Shown here one piece after another: positions 1-9,299 of a stretch of DNA of 21,452 nucleotides. The position numbers were made by a program, and so were the translations under genes. This stretch comes from Prolixibacteraceae bacterium (GTDB taxonomy: Bacteria > Bacteroidota > Bacteroidia > Bacteroidales > Prolixibacteraceae), in the NCBI GenBank assembly GCA_017998095.1, contig JAGODU010000063.1:1-21452 (forward strand), written 5' to 3'. The first letter of the stretch is position 1. Each line of letters opens with the position of its first letter. Below the pieces are notes generated by a model. The model was not told the origin of the DNA, made no database searches, and worked only from the letters and a program-made list of their open reading frames with translations.

Positions 1-501
1 TCGTACGGTATCGAATATCAAATAAAAGTGATAAAAGAAATTAAAGATTTTACTGTTCAGCTTCACGGAAATTATTCATTTACAAAGTCTTTGAATTACG
101 GGGAAAGGTTATTCCTTGGAGATGGTTCATACGGTAAGCAATTGCCTTTCATTCCTGTTCATTCTGCAAATATGCTTGCTTCGGTTTCATATAAAGGCTT
201 TTATATAAGATTTCAAAATAACTCTTACAGTGAAAGGTTTACTATGAACAGTAATCAAATCGGTATTGAAGATGATTCAGAAGATATAGGTGCAGGGACG
301 GGAACCAGCAGGATGAACTGGTATTACCCTTATTTTATGAATAATATTTCAATGGGAAAGGAATTCAGGTTTGGCAACTATGGGTTATCTGTTGATTTTA
401 AGATAAATAATCTTTTTAATGAAGAATACAGATCAGTATTGGGAAGATATATGCCCGGCAGGAATTATAATTTAATGTTGAAATTTTCATTTGACAAATG
501 A
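1..501 (+). CDS. TonB-dependent outer-membrane receptor, C-terminal part (5' end outside window)
   Basis: The frame is open from base 1 to a TGA at 499-501, so only the last ~166 residues are present. They look like the end of a TonB-dependent receptor beta-barrel: alternating aromatic strands, a final loop with NLFNEEYRS, then PGRNYNLMLKFSF at the C-terminus, the usual form of the last barrel strand. Such receptors import a scarce nutrient across the outer membrane using energy from TonB-ExbBD. The plug and most of the barrel lie outside the window, so the substrate cannot be read from this piece. The downstream lipoprotein gene overlaps it by 4 bp (ATGA), so the two are translationally coupled and probably form one uptake system. 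The neighbour resembles BtuG, so a BtuB-like cobalamin or other chelate receptor is the leading guess. This is inference from context. Confidence 0.85.
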   Translation, partial: SYGIEYQIKVIKEIKDFTVQLHGNYSFTKSLNYGERLFLGDGSYGKQLPFIPVHSANMLASVSYKGFYIRFQNNSYSERFTMNSNQIGIEDDSEDIGAGTGTSRMNWYYPYFMNNISMGKEFRFGNYGLSVDFKINNLFNEEYRSVLGRYMPGRNYNLMLKFSFDK

Positions 502-1613
502 TGATGAGGAAACTGATATATATCTGTTTGATGGTTATTCTGAGCTCGTGCATGAATGATGAGCTGATATATGAGAATAACCGTTTGACGATCAGTGGAG
601 ATAACGATTTATATGAATATATCAATAATCAGCGGGGTTTGTTTATCGTTAATGAAGGCAACTTCATGTATGACAATGCATCCTTGTCATATTACATGAT
701 TGATTCAATGAAAATACTGAATGATGTATTTTCAAGAATAAACGGATTGCCTTTAGGAGATGTTGCTCAATCGATGGTGATAAGGAAGAATCTTGGTTAT
801 ATACCTGTAAACAACAGTGGCAAGGTGTATGTGATTGATGTAAATACTTTTGAGTATGCCGGAAAAATAACAGGACTGGTATCTCCGCGTTATATTCATT
901 TTATAAATGAAGACAAGGCATATATAACTGACTTGTATGCAAAATCGATAGCAATAGCAAATCCTCTGGAAATGACGTTAACAGGCTCAATAAGCGTTGA
1001 CAATCATGAGGGCAGATTTTATCAGCATCCGACAGAACAAATGGTACAATGGGGTAATTATGTATTTGTAAACTGCTGGTCGTACGATAATAAGATACTT
1101 GTAATAGACTCACAGAAAGATGAAGTTATTGATTCAATTGAAGTTATTAGCCAGCCCAATTCAATGGTGATTGATAAAAACAATAAGATTTGGGTTCTTT
1201 CAGATGGAGGTGCGGAAGGAAATCCTTATGCTTATGAAAGATCAGGTTTAACAAAAATAGATGCTGAAACATTTGAAATAGAAAGGATATTCAAATTTAG
1301 TAAGGATGATAATCCAAGGTCTTTAACCTTAAATGGAGCAGGAGATACACTTTATTTTATTAATAAAGATGTATGGAGAATGTCTGTAAATTCAGCAGAT
1401 ATTCCCAATAAGCCTGTTCTAAAGAGCAATTATTCAGAATATTTTGTTGGAGGTTTTTATTCTGTATCCATTGACCCGATAACTTCAGAAATATATGTTT
1501 CTGATGCAGTTGATCATGTACAGCAGGGAACAGTTTACAGGTTCAGTCCACAAGGAGAGCCGGTTGATACGTTCAGGGTGGGGGTAACTCCGGGGAGTTT
1601 TTGCTTCAAATAG
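498..1613 (+). CDS. YncE/DUF5074-like beta-propeller surface lipoprotein (BtuG-like candidate)
   Basis: The 371-residue protein starts with a lipoprotein signal (lipobox LSSC, Cys18), so it should be lipid-anchored, probably on the cell surface as is common in this phylum. The mature part begins with GLFIVNEGNF and then shows repeated propeller blades of the type 'GKVYVIDVNTFEYAGKI' and 'NKILVIDSQKDEVIDSI', as in YncE/DUF5074 propellers. In Bacteroides the lipoprotein BtuG has this fold, is encoded beside the TonB receptor BtuB, and binds vitamin B12 on the cell surface. Here the gene overlaps a TonB receptor gene by 4 bp, the same pairing. ATG codons lie at 498, 501 and 504; any could be used without changing the signal peptide much. 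The fold and localisation are fairly secure. The ligand is inferred, and a heme, siderophore or other metal-chelate partner is possible. Confidence 0.75.
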   Translation: MMMRKLIYICLMVILSSCMNDELIYENNRLTISGDNDLYEYINNQRGLFIVNEGNFMYDNASLSYYMIDSMKILNDVFSRINGLPLGDVAQSMVIRKNLGYIPVNNSGKVYVIDVNTFEYAGKITGLVSPRYIHFINEDKAYITDLYAKSIAIANPLEMTLTGSISVDNHEGRFYQHPTEQMVQWGNYVFVNCWSYDNKILVIDSQKDEVIDSIEVISQPNSMVIDKNNKIWVLSDGGAEGNPYAYERSGLTKIDAETFEIERIFKFSKDDNPRSLTLNGAGDTLYFINKDVWRMSVNSADIPNKPVLKSNYSEYFVGGFYSVSIDPITSEIYVSDAVDHVQQGTVYRFSPQGEPVDTFRVGVTPGSFCFK

Positions 1614-1620
1614 AAAAATA

Positions 1621-3312
1621 TTAATTGTTATCCAGAGCAATATTCCATTTAGTTGGCAAAGGCTTTAATTCACCTGCTTTAAGAGTAAGATATAAAGTTT
1701 TGCTGTCTTTGATTTTATTACTTAAAGGGAAAGCCCCTGATATCTTCAGAGATCCGTTTGCATTGATGTTAAAATCATTAATTAGATCTTCGTAAAGGAG
1801 AATCCATTTCTTCCCCGACTTTGTATATAACTGCCACTTGAATTCAAATTGCTTATTATCAACATTCAGATTGTATTCATAAGGATTTCTTATGACAGTA
1901 TTAAAAATCAATGAATCAGAAGTATATTTAAAATCAGGCTTGTCAAAAGTAAGATTGTAAAAACTGTGGAAGTTTTTAATTTCTTTTACGTAAAACTTAG
2001 ATTTGTTGGTGATAAAAGTGTCATAATCTTTGAATTGAAGAGAATCGTTTGAAAATATTAAAACAGTTTCACCTGTCAATATCTCATCGTTATCGTAAAG
2101 ATCAAATTGATTTCTGCGGTGTAAAGAAGAGTTTAAATTTGCAGTCCACTTGTTGTTGGAGTAGTATGCAAATAAAGAAGCCTTAGTCCATGAATCCTGA
2201 AATAAAACGGGGGTAGAGCCTGCATACTTTTTAATCATTTCAGCTTCCTTTTTGTTTCCCTTAAAAATTTTAAGAGCCTGAATGTTGTTTGCAGCAGGAG
2301 TGATAATTATAATCCTCAGGACTAATAGCAATACAAAATTTGCTATTCCGGCTATTTTAACCCATTTCTGCCACTTTTGATTTTCCAGCAAGAATTTATA
2401 GCTAAGAATAATCAAAGGAGGAAAGGCAACGAGAGTCCAGTGAGCTTCGAAGTCGCCCCCAAAGGTAGATAAGAAGAAAAAAACAAAGATTCCAATACCC
2501 GAATATTTCAATCCTTTTTCCCATTTACCGGAAGGTTTGGTTTTCAGCATAGCATAGAGAAAAAGCCACCCAAGTAGTGGTCCCGTAACAGCAAGTTCAC
2601 TGAGAATATAATTTATCGTCACTGAAATATTGTATTCAGTTTTATGGCTATCGATCAGGTGATATCTTATTGAAGGGAATCCGTTATCTGCCTGCCAGGA
2701 GATATAAGGTAAAAGGTAAACTATTACCAGCAGGAATATAGCCCAGAAAGAAAATTTCTTAAACAAAGAGAGATTTGAAATCAGAATAAATAAAATGATT
2801 AAGACAGCATGATATTTTGAATAAACAGAAAGGGCAATAACCAGAGCAAGAATCAATACGTTTTGAAAACTACTCTTTTCAAGATATTTTTTGTAGTAGT
2901 AAAAGATAGCAATAGAAAGGAAAAATAGGGGAGAATCGGGAGTAGAAATAAAAGAATAAGGATGAATAAGAGCGGTAGAATAGATTAAAGTCCAGAATAA
3001 GACAGGGTCAGGAGAATATTTTTTAATAATTCTCCATAAAAAAAGAATTGAAAGGGATGAAAAAAGGATACTAAAAAACCTTACTCCTAATTCACCCGGG
3101 AAAATATTAGTACCAAGGGAAATAATCCATGAAATCATTGGAGGATGGTCAAAATAGCCCATTGCAGGGTGTTGCGAATATAGCCAGTAATAAGCTTCAT
3201 CGAAATGAAGTTCCATGGTGCAGGCAGAAAAGATATTCAACGCAGTGAAGACTATCAGTCCTGTCAGGAAAATGTAGTTAGGTCTTTTAGAAATTATAAG
3301 TTCCTTAATCAC
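1621..3312 (-). CDS. Membrane glycosyltransferase of the GT39/GT83 (ArnT/PMT-like) superfamily
   Basis: The 563-residue protein has about a dozen hydrophobic segments in residues 13-370 and a soluble C-terminal domain of roughly 190 residues. The first extracytoplasmic loop carries FDEAYYW (37-43) and GYFDHPP (52-58). These match the acidic catalytic loop of ArnT and related GT-C enzymes, which move a sugar from a polyprenyl-phosphate carrier to a lipid, glycan or protein on the periplasmic side. The acceptor here is unknown; lipid A, cell-surface glycan and protein are all possible. The start is GTG at 3312. The next in-frame Met is residue 33, which would delete the first membrane segment, so GTG is preferred. 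The gene is convergent with the BtuG-like gene (7 bp between them) and divergent from the outer-membrane operon at 3396. Confidence 0.85.
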   Translation of the reverse strand: MIKELIISKRPNYIFLTGLIVFTALNIFSACTMELHFDEAYYWLYSQHPAMGYFDHPPMISWIISLGTNIFPGELGVRFFSILFSSLSILFLWRIIKKYSPDPVLFWTLIYSTALIHPYSFISTPDSPLFFLSIAIFYYYKKYLEKSSFQNVLILALVIALSVYSKYHAVLIILFILISNLSLFKKFSFWAIFLLVIVYLLPYISWQADNGFPSIRYHLIDSHKTEYNISVTINYILSELAVTGPLLGWLFLYAMLKTKPSGKWEKGLKYSGIGIFVFFFLSTFGGDFEAHWTLVAFPPLIILSYKFLLENQKWQKWVKIAGIANFVLLLVLRIIIITPAANNIQALKIFKGNKKEAEMIKKYAGSTPVLFQDSWTKASLFAYYSNNKWTANLNSSLHRRNQFDLYDNDEILTGETVLIFSNDSLQFKDYDTFITNKSKFYVKEIKNFHSFYNLTFDKPDFKYTSDSLIFNTVIRNPYEYNLNVDNKQFEFKWQLYTKSGKKWILLYEDLINDFNINANGSLKISGAFPLSNKIKDSKTLYLTLKAGELKPLPTKWNIALDNN

Positions 3313-3395
3313 AGTACAAAAATTTCAGTAAAACTAAGTAAAACCTTTCTCTTATTTTCATAATAAAATTATCTTTATGATTCTTAATTCGCAAT

Positions 3396-4388
3396 ATGAA
3401 AAAGAAAATAATTTATTTTTTACTGATATTACTGTTATCAGTGTCAGTTTCGGCTCAGAAATTCGAGTATGGAGTTGAATATGGAGGGCTGTTTGACAAC
3501 CGTGAATTTCCTGGCGGTTACAGCAGGTCAGAGACAATTACGGGCAGCGGTATTGATTTTTCTGTTGGCACCAGTATTGATTCAATTCATAAATTCAGGG
3601 CAGGATTGAATTATTTTTATGAATTTGGAACAAAACTACTCGAAATAAGGCCTAACCCTATTTTGTATTATTCCGTTGAAAAAAATGGCCTTGGATTAAA
3701 GATAGGGGCATTTCTGAGAAACAAATCTTTTCAAATGCCTTTAGCCTTTATTTCAGAAAAGTATGCTTATTTCAACCCTGTTGTTGATGGAATATTGATA
3801 TCATATAAGAAAAAAGACTTTTCAACAGGTATTTATATGGATTGGGTAAGCAGGATTGACTCGATAAGGAGGGAGCAATTTATGATTTGTTATAACGGAA
3901 ATTACACTCCCGGCAACTTCATACTTGAAGGGTTTTGGTATCTTTATCACGACAGACCAAATCTGATGCGTTTACCGGGTGATCATATTATGGACTACAC
4001 AGGAGCCAATTTGATGGTCGGGTATGATTTCAAGTCACTTTTACCATTAGATATTTTAACATTAAAAGGTGGAATACTTACTTCATTGTACAGAAACAGG
4101 GGTAATGGGCTTGATTTTGAGCTTGCAAATTCAGCATATTTTGATCTGCAAGCTGAATATAAATGGTTTGGATTACATTCTGTTTTAAACTTTGGTGAGC
4201 CGCACAAATTTTCGCATGGTGATGATTTCTATAGCAACACATCAAATTATGTAAGGACTGATGTGTATGTTACACCATTAAGATATAAAAATATAACAGG
4301 CAGGTTTACATGGAGCTTTCATGTAGCTAATTCAAAGTTGGAACATCAGCAGATATTTCTGCTTATGTATACCCTTAACCCCGTATAA
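3396..4388 (+). CDS. Exported protein, probable outer-membrane beta-barrel, function unknown
   Basis: The 330-residue protein has a clear signal peptide (MKKKIIYFLLILLLSVSVSA, cut before Gln21). The rest is a run of amphipathic beta strands rich in Tyr, Phe and Gly, such as FRAGLNYFYEFG, GANLMVGYDF and YFDLQAEYKWFGLHS, with no helical membrane segments. That pattern fits a small outer-membrane barrel. The last residues (IFLLMYTLNPV) do not end in the usual terminal Phe, so a soluble beta protein is not excluded. It is the first gene of a three-gene plus-strand unit with the OmpA/PD40 gene 13 bp downstream. The length is close to that of PorP/SprF barrels, but their typical N-terminal pattern is absent, so that name is not used. 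No enzyme motif was seen. Confidence 0.6.
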   Translation: MKKKIIYFLLILLLSVSVSAQKFEYGVEYGGLFDNREFPGGYSRSETITGSGIDFSVGTSIDSIHKFRAGLNYFYEFGTKLLEIRPNPILYYSVEKNGLGLKIGAFLRNKSFQMPLAFISEKYAYFNPVVDGILISYKKKDFSTGIYMDWVSRIDSIRREQFMICYNGNYTPGNFILEGFWYLYHDRPNLMRLPGDHIMDYTGANLMVGYDFKSLLPLDILTLKGGILTSLYRNRGNGLDFELANSAYFDLQAEYKWFGLHSVLNFGEPHKFSHGDDFYSNTSNYVRTDVYVTPLRYKNITGRFTWSFHVANSKLEHQQIFLLMYTLNPV

Positions 4389-4401
4389 ATAAAGATTTAA
4401 G

Positions 4402-6453
4402 ATGAAAAAAATTTTCACACTCTGGCTTCTATTCTTTTTTAGTTACTTTTCTTTTGCAGCCGAAACCTTACTGGAGGAAGTTAATGTTCCCGGAATTGTA
4501 AATCCCCAGAGTTTTTATATTAGTCCGGACGGTTTAAAAATGATAATTGTTGATTTGCCAAAGAAGGGAGTAATATCAGTAAAGCAAGCTATTAAGCCTT
4601 ATCTTAACAGTCCGTGGGGAGCAGCAGATGAAATTTCTTCAATAAATAAACTGATAACTGAAAAGGTTAAGGCGGATGCTCCGTGTATAAGTTATGATGG
4701 TAAGTATTTGTATTTCTCCGCCAACTTTTCAGACAGTAAAGGCGGTATGGATATTTATTACTGTATGCTTGAAAACGGTAAGTGGTCTGCTCCGGTTAAC
4801 ATAGGAGGATTGATAAATACAGAAGAAAACGAAAGTTGCCCGTCTATATCAGGAAATAACAGGGAGTTTGTTTTCACAAGAAGTGTGAAGATTAAAAAGC
4901 TTGAAGAATATAATACCGGGGAAATATGGACTAGCAGTTTAGACAGTGCATCACTGAATTGGATACAACCTTCTAAATTAAATACTGAAATAAATCAGGG
5001 GGGAATATCATATCCAAAGATTTATGATGATAATAAGACTATCCTGTTTTCAAGAGTAATAGATGAAAAGGTAAGGTGGGAAATATGCTGGACTAAAAAG
5101 CTGGGAGATATTCACTGGTATCTGCCTGTTGAGATTGACACTGTTAACTCAAAAAACAGTGATATTTGCCCGGTATACTGTCATGCAGATAAATACATAT
5201 ATTTTCTTGTTAATGAGTCATCAGATAATCGTCCTGATAACAATATTTACAGGTTTAAACTTTTAAATCAATTTATTCCTGAGAAAACTATAACCATTAA
5301 AGGGAAGGTTATAAATAAAGAAAACAATAAACCTGTGGAGGCTAATATACTTGCTTTTGATCCATTGTTGTCCCGTATTAAGTTCTTTACAGTTTCTGAT
5401 CAAAATACAGGAGAATGGAAGATGTTGCTAAACTCATCTGAAACACTGATGTTTCATGTGTGGCAGGATAATTATTCCCATAAGTATGAATTATTTAAAC
5501 CCCCGGTGACAGATGAAAGTTTCAGCAAAGACTTTTACATATTTCCAAATACAGAGCTGGTTTTGAATATTTACGACAAAGAGGAGTACTGGCCTTTGGA
5601 TGGATTGATAAGTGTCAGGGATGCTAATAGTAAAGATATTCCGATAAATGTTAAAACAATATTTCCGGGAAAGAAAAGTTTTATTCTTCCAATTGGAGTC
5701 GATTATGATATTTATGTCCAGATGGAAGACTATCAGACAGATAAGTTAAATCTGCCGCTTTCAAACATAGTGTTGTATGATAAGTTTGTCAGAGATATTG
5801 AATTGCAGCCCGAAAGAAGGGATGTTGAAATATATGTAACTGATGAGGACACTAAGAATCCGATAGATGCAGAAGTAGTTCTTATTGATTTTAAACGAAA
5901 AAAGAAAGTTTTACCTGATAAGGTGTCAGGGCACACAGGTTTATCGAAAATATCTTTAAGGGAAGGGGAGAAGTTTGATGTTGAAGTGAGGGGGCCTAAA
6001 GGATATACATTTAACCATGCCATTTTGGATTTGAAGGAAGCAAGAGAACTAAAGAGGTTGAATATTGAGCTGAAACCATTAAAAATAAAAGTAGCTATCA
6101 GATTGAATAATATCAACTTTGAGTTTAATTCAGCAGATTTGATAGAATCATCACACGAAGAATTAAACAGGGTAATTCAGCTTATCAAAGACAATCCTGA
6201 AATAAAAATCGAAATAATGGCTCATACTGATGATAAGGGAACAGACAAATACAATGATGTGCTGGCAGATAAAAGGGCAAAGTCGGTAGTTGATTATCTT
6301 GTTTCAAATGGTGCCGACGGGAACAGGCTTATTGCAAGGGGTTATGGAGAAAGCATGCCTTTAGTGCCCAATGATACAGAAGAGAACAGGGCAATCAACA
6401 GGAGAGTTGAGATGAAGATTCTTGATTATGAAGAAAGTATTATACCTGAATAA
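4402..6453 (+). CDS. OmpA-family protein with PD40 propeller and carboxypeptidase-regulatory-like domain
   Basis: The 683-residue periplasmic protein is anchored to peptidoglycan through its C-terminus. A signal peptide ends near residue 20 (FSYFSFAA). Residues ~35-290 hold PD40/WD40-like blades (ISYDGKYLYFSANFSDSKGG, SISGNNREFVFTR, PKIYDDNKTILFSR). Residues ~297-385 form a carboxypeptidase-regulatory-like sandwich (ITIKGKVINKENNKPVEANI), followed by two more beta domains (to ~470 and ~560). Residues 565-676 are a complete OmpA C-terminal domain, with the diaminopimelate-binding Asp610 in HTDD, Arg625 in DKRAKSV and the closing NRRVEMKIL. The PD40, regulatory and OmpA order recalls PorE of the type IX secretion system, but the TPR region and lipobox of PorE are missing. 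It lies between an outer-membrane barrel gene and an unknown exported protein, which suggests an envelope-spanning assembly. Confidence 0.88.
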   Translation: MKKIFTLWLLFFFSYFSFAAETLLEEVNVPGIVNPQSFYISPDGLKMIIVDLPKKGVISVKQAIKPYLNSPWGAADEISSINKLITEKVKADAPCISYDGKYLYFSANFSDSKGGMDIYYCMLENGKWSAPVNIGGLINTEENESCPSISGNNREFVFTRSVKIKKLEEYNTGEIWTSSLDSASLNWIQPSKLNTEINQGGISYPKIYDDNKTILFSRVIDEKVRWEICWTKKLGDIHWYLPVEIDTVNSKNSDICPVYCHADKYIYFLVNESSDNRPDNNIYRFKLLNQFIPEKTITIKGKVINKENNKPVEANILAFDPLLSRIKFFTVSDQNTGEWKMLLNSSETLMFHVWQDNYSHKYELFKPPVTDESFSKDFYIFPNTELVLNIYDKEEYWPLDGLISVRDANSKDIPINVKTIFPGKKSFILPIGVDYDIYVQMEDYQTDKLNLPLSNIVLYDKFVRDIELQPERRDVEIYVTDEDTKNPIDAEVVLIDFKRKKKVLPDKVSGHTGLSKISLREGEKFDVEVRGPKGYTFNHAILDLKEARELKRLNIELKPLKIKVAIRLNNINFEFNSADLIESSHEELNRVIQLIKDNPEIKIEIMAHTDDKGTDKYNDVLADKRAKSVVDYLVSNGADGNRLIARGYGESMPLVPNDTEENRAINRRVEMKILDYEESIIPE

Positions 6454-6480
6454 TATCCAAACTATTTAAAAATTAGCCCA

Positions 6481-8709
6481 ATGAAGAAAAGTCTTTTTAT
6501 AATATTGTTTACACTCATTAATATTTACAGTTTTTCCCAGAATGAATTCAAATCTTTGTTTGAAAGTTTGTCGGTAAATGACAGATTCAGCAATATGGTA
6601 AATTTAAGGCATTATCAAAGTAAATATCCGGGTCATGCTGTTACCTATTATTTAATTGGAGACATATTGGAGAAATACATGACGGAAACTAATCCCTTAT
6701 TCTTATTTGAATTTATAGAGATAAATTACAGAGACGCAATAACCAATTATAATCTGTGTAAGTATAAGCTGGATGAAAAACAAGCCAGGCAGGACCGTGA
6801 ATTCTTTGGTAACATTGAAATAATTACGGATAACAAGAAAGTTAGCTTGCCCGACATCCTTTACGATTTGGAAGTCAGGCTGGACAGGACTGAGAAGTAT
6901 TTCAACAATGCAAAGAAGTTACATGATAACTATTACCGATGCATAGAAAAATATAATGAAAGTCTGTTTAAATTCCGGGACATAATTGAACGCTTTCCTG
7001 ATTATAAAGGGCTGCTTTTATTATCTGACGATAAACTTAGAAAGGAAGTAGAGTCGATAGCTTCAAATTTTGATTCATCACTTGTGTATTTTGATGTTTA
7101 TAAGAAATCATGTTCTTATTTTCCTCACCTTATAAAAGTAAATGAATACAAACTGAATCCAATTACAACGTACAGGCTTGAAGGATTAGTAGAGGCAGAT
7201 TTCACACGGCCGGTAGTAGAGTTGTGGAGTTTCAGAGAATGGGTAAATGAATTTTTAGGAATTCTTGATGGTGATATAAAGTATATCAGGAATGGGCTTT
7301 TTGAAAATGATAAAAAGCTTGACCAGCAAATAGAAAAGCTGAAAACAGAAAATAAATATGATGATGACTTGACATATTTTCTACCTGAAGTAAAGTTTAA
7401 AAATCTGATAGGGAAGTATGACTATTCTTCTTTATGCAATAAGTTGTTCGATTATAGAAGTGGTAAAGTTGAATATCTTGTAAAATCAAGGGCTGAAATC
7501 AATGATCCTGTTAATATAAGTGAAGATGTTTTAATCAACAGACTCCGTTATTATAAAGATCTTGCCTTTCATAAGGAGAGTCTGAACAAGGTGGCTGATT
7601 CGCTTAGGCAATCTGTAACCATTGATGATATTGGTAAAAACTTCGAATTCTTTGAAACCAAATACCGCGGACTCGATGGATTAAAAAGGTGGTGTGAAGT
7701 AGAAAAATACGATAATGATAAAATTTTCAGCAGAAATTTGTTGAATCTTAAGATATTTATAGATAAGGAAAAAGTGAAGAATGTTTATACAGACAGTACA
7801 ACATTATGGAAAAAGAAAAATGTTGCAATGGGTGTACAATTTCCTGATCCTTTGACTTTAAGGAAGGATACATTAATAACAAGCCACTATGAATTGTTCA
7901 AAAAGAGATACCCTGTAATATCGGGATATGAAATTTCAAAAGACAGTTCGTTTAAATCCTTTACTTCACTTGTTGATAGAGATGGAAATATAAAATGGCT
8001 CAATTATCTTGATGTAAAGACAAAAGACACTATCAGGGAAATTACGCCGGTCTTTCAGAAGATACTGGATGACAGTACGATTTATGTAGTTAATTCGATT
8101 ATTATCAGAAAATCAGGTATGGATACAAGAATGAACAGTATTACAGGATACAACTGGAATGGAAAAACTACAATTTCAAAAACTATTACCGGAACGGGAT
8201 ATCCTGAATATTTCTTCGCAGACGAGATAAATGAAAGTTTTCTTTTAGTGACTAAAGGAAATAATAAAGTAGATGATTATGATCTGATTGATACTATGAC
8301 CATCAGTATGTGCGATTATAGTAGTAATAGGATATGGGAGAATAAATACTTAATAAAAGGGAGTTTTGTAAATATTGTATATACCAATTCAGAATTATTT
8401 GTGACATTAAACTGTAATTATTTAAAAGATGAATCAGGTGGATTTGGAGAATTTAAAGGCAATACAAAAAGTATAGTTTGTCTTCATCTGAGCAGGGAAG
8501 GTAAGATAAAAGCAGTTCACAAATATTCGGATGATAATGATTTGCAGTGTTACTTCAGTGAAAAAGTTACAAGTAATATTATTAATCTCCTGGGTGAAAC
8601 AAAAGCAGAAGGTTCATTTGAAGGCGAACCACTTTACTTGTTGATAGATCCGGATGGTAAAATAGAATTCTCAACTAAAAAGGAGTTGTCATATAAAAGG
8701 CTGAAATAA
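6481..8709 (+). CDS. Large exported protein of unknown function
   Basis: The 742-residue protein has a standard signal peptide (MKKSLFIILFTLINIYSFSQ, probable cut before Asn21). No family was recognised. Residues ~25-450 are charged and probably mostly helical, with Tyr- and Lys-rich stretches that might be degenerate TPR-like repeats (for example FNNAKKLHDNYYRCIEKYNE). From ~480 to the end the pattern changes to short beta strands and turns, including RDGNIKWLNYL, SREGKIKAVHKYS and LIDPDGKIEFS, which look like irregular propeller blades. It starts 27 bp after the OmpA/PD40 gene and is the last gene of that unit. It probably works with that protein in the periplasm or at the outer membrane; this is inference from position only. 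The gene ends 7 bp from the convergent maf gene with no recognisable terminator between them. Confidence 0.7.
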   Translation: MKKSLFIILFTLINIYSFSQNEFKSLFESLSVNDRFSNMVNLRHYQSKYPGHAVTYYLIGDILEKYMTETNPLFLFEFIEINYRDAITNYNLCKYKLDEKQARQDREFFGNIEIITDNKKVSLPDILYDLEVRLDRTEKYFNNAKKLHDNYYRCIEKYNESLFKFRDIIERFPDYKGLLLLSDDKLRKEVESIASNFDSSLVYFDVYKKSCSYFPHLIKVNEYKLNPITTYRLEGLVEADFTRPVVELWSFREWVNEFLGILDGDIKYIRNGLFENDKKLDQQIEKLKTENKYDDDLTYFLPEVKFKNLIGKYDYSSLCNKLFDYRSGKVEYLVKSRAEINDPVNISEDVLINRLRYYKDLAFHKESLNKVADSLRQSVTIDDIGKNFEFFETKYRGLDGLKRWCEVEKYDNDKIFSRNLLNLKIFIDKEKVKNVYTDSTTLWKKKNVAMGVQFPDPLTLRKDTLITSHYELFKKRYPVISGYEISKDSSFKSFTSLVDRDGNIKWLNYLDVKTKDTIREITPVFQKILDDSTIYVVNSIIIRKSGMDTRMNSITGYNWNGKTTISKTITGTGYPEYFFADEINESFLLVTKGNNKVDDYDLIDTMTISMCDYSSNRIWENKYLIKGSFVNIVYTNSELFVTLNCNYLKDESGGFGEFKGNTKSIVCLHLSREGKIKAVHKYSDDNDLQCYFSEKVTSNIINLLGETKAEGSFEGEPLYLLIDPDGKIEFSTKKELSYKRLK

Positions 8710-8716
8710 AAGAACT

Positions 8717-9298
8717 TTAAAAAACACAAAGCTCTTCATATAGTCTTTGCACCGGTAATCCTATTACATTGAAATAAGAGCCTTCTATTTCTTCGACAGC
8801 GATATAGCCTATCCATTCCTGTATGCCATAAGCACCGGCTTTGTCAAAGGGTTTAAAGTTTGTGATATAAAAGTCTATTTCTTCATGGGTAAGCGCTTTA
8901 AATCGTACTTTAGTAATTGAGATGAAAGTGACTTTCTTATTTTTTGAAAAAATGCAAACACCTGTAGCAACCTTATGCCATTTACCTGATAAAGACTTAA
9001 GCATTTTATATGCTTCATCATAATCAGCAGGCTTGCCAAGTATTTCATCGTCAACAGAGACTATTGTGTCAGAAGTGATAATTAATTGATTTTCTAAAAT
9101 TGCATCTTTATAAAAATCAGCCTTTTTTTCAGCAAGATATACGGGTACCTTTTCGTGAGGCATGTCATCAGGGAATGATTCGTCGATATCAGCGCTGCAA
9201 ACATCAAATTTTAGTCCCAGTTCTTTTAATAATTCTCTTCTGCGAGGAGATTGAGATGCCAGAATAATCTTATAGTCTTTAAGATTTTCAAGTATCAT
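8717..9298 (-). CDS. maf: Maf-family nucleotide pyrophosphatase
   Basis: Maf proteins hydrolyse non-canonical or modified nucleoside triphosphates, and dTTP/UTP in one subgroup, to the monophosphate and pyrophosphate; they act in nucleotide-pool cleaning and in cell-division arrest. The 193-residue product has the N-terminal signature ILASQSPRRRELL (12-24), the catalytic-Asp motif TSDTIV (75-80, Asp77), GKPADYDEAYKML (88-100) with LSGKWHKVATGV, KAGAYGIQ (153-160), and the C-terminal EEIEGSYFNVIGLPV. An in-frame ATG lies upstream at 9367, but it would overlap the KdsC-like gene by about 70 bp and adds 23 residues not seen in the family. The ATG at 9298 is one base after the KdsC-like stop codon (TGA T ATG) and gives the normal length, so it is chosen. 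The tight spacing indicates translational coupling. Confidence 0.95.
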   Translation of the reverse strand: MILENLKDYKIILASQSPRRRELLKELGLKFDVCSADIDESFPDDMPHEKVPVYLAEKKADFYKDAILENQLIITSDTIVSVDDEILGKPADYDEAYKMLKSLSGKWHKVATGVCIFSKNKKVTFISITKVRFKALTHEEIDFYITNFKPFDKAGAYGIQEWIGYIAVEEIEGSYFNVIGLPVQRLYEELCVF

Positions 9299-9299
9299 A

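Noticed and set aside
4402..6453. PorE of the type IX secretion system
   Set aside because: The domain order is similar, but the N-terminal TPR repeats and the lipobox are missing and no other type IX core gene is nearby.
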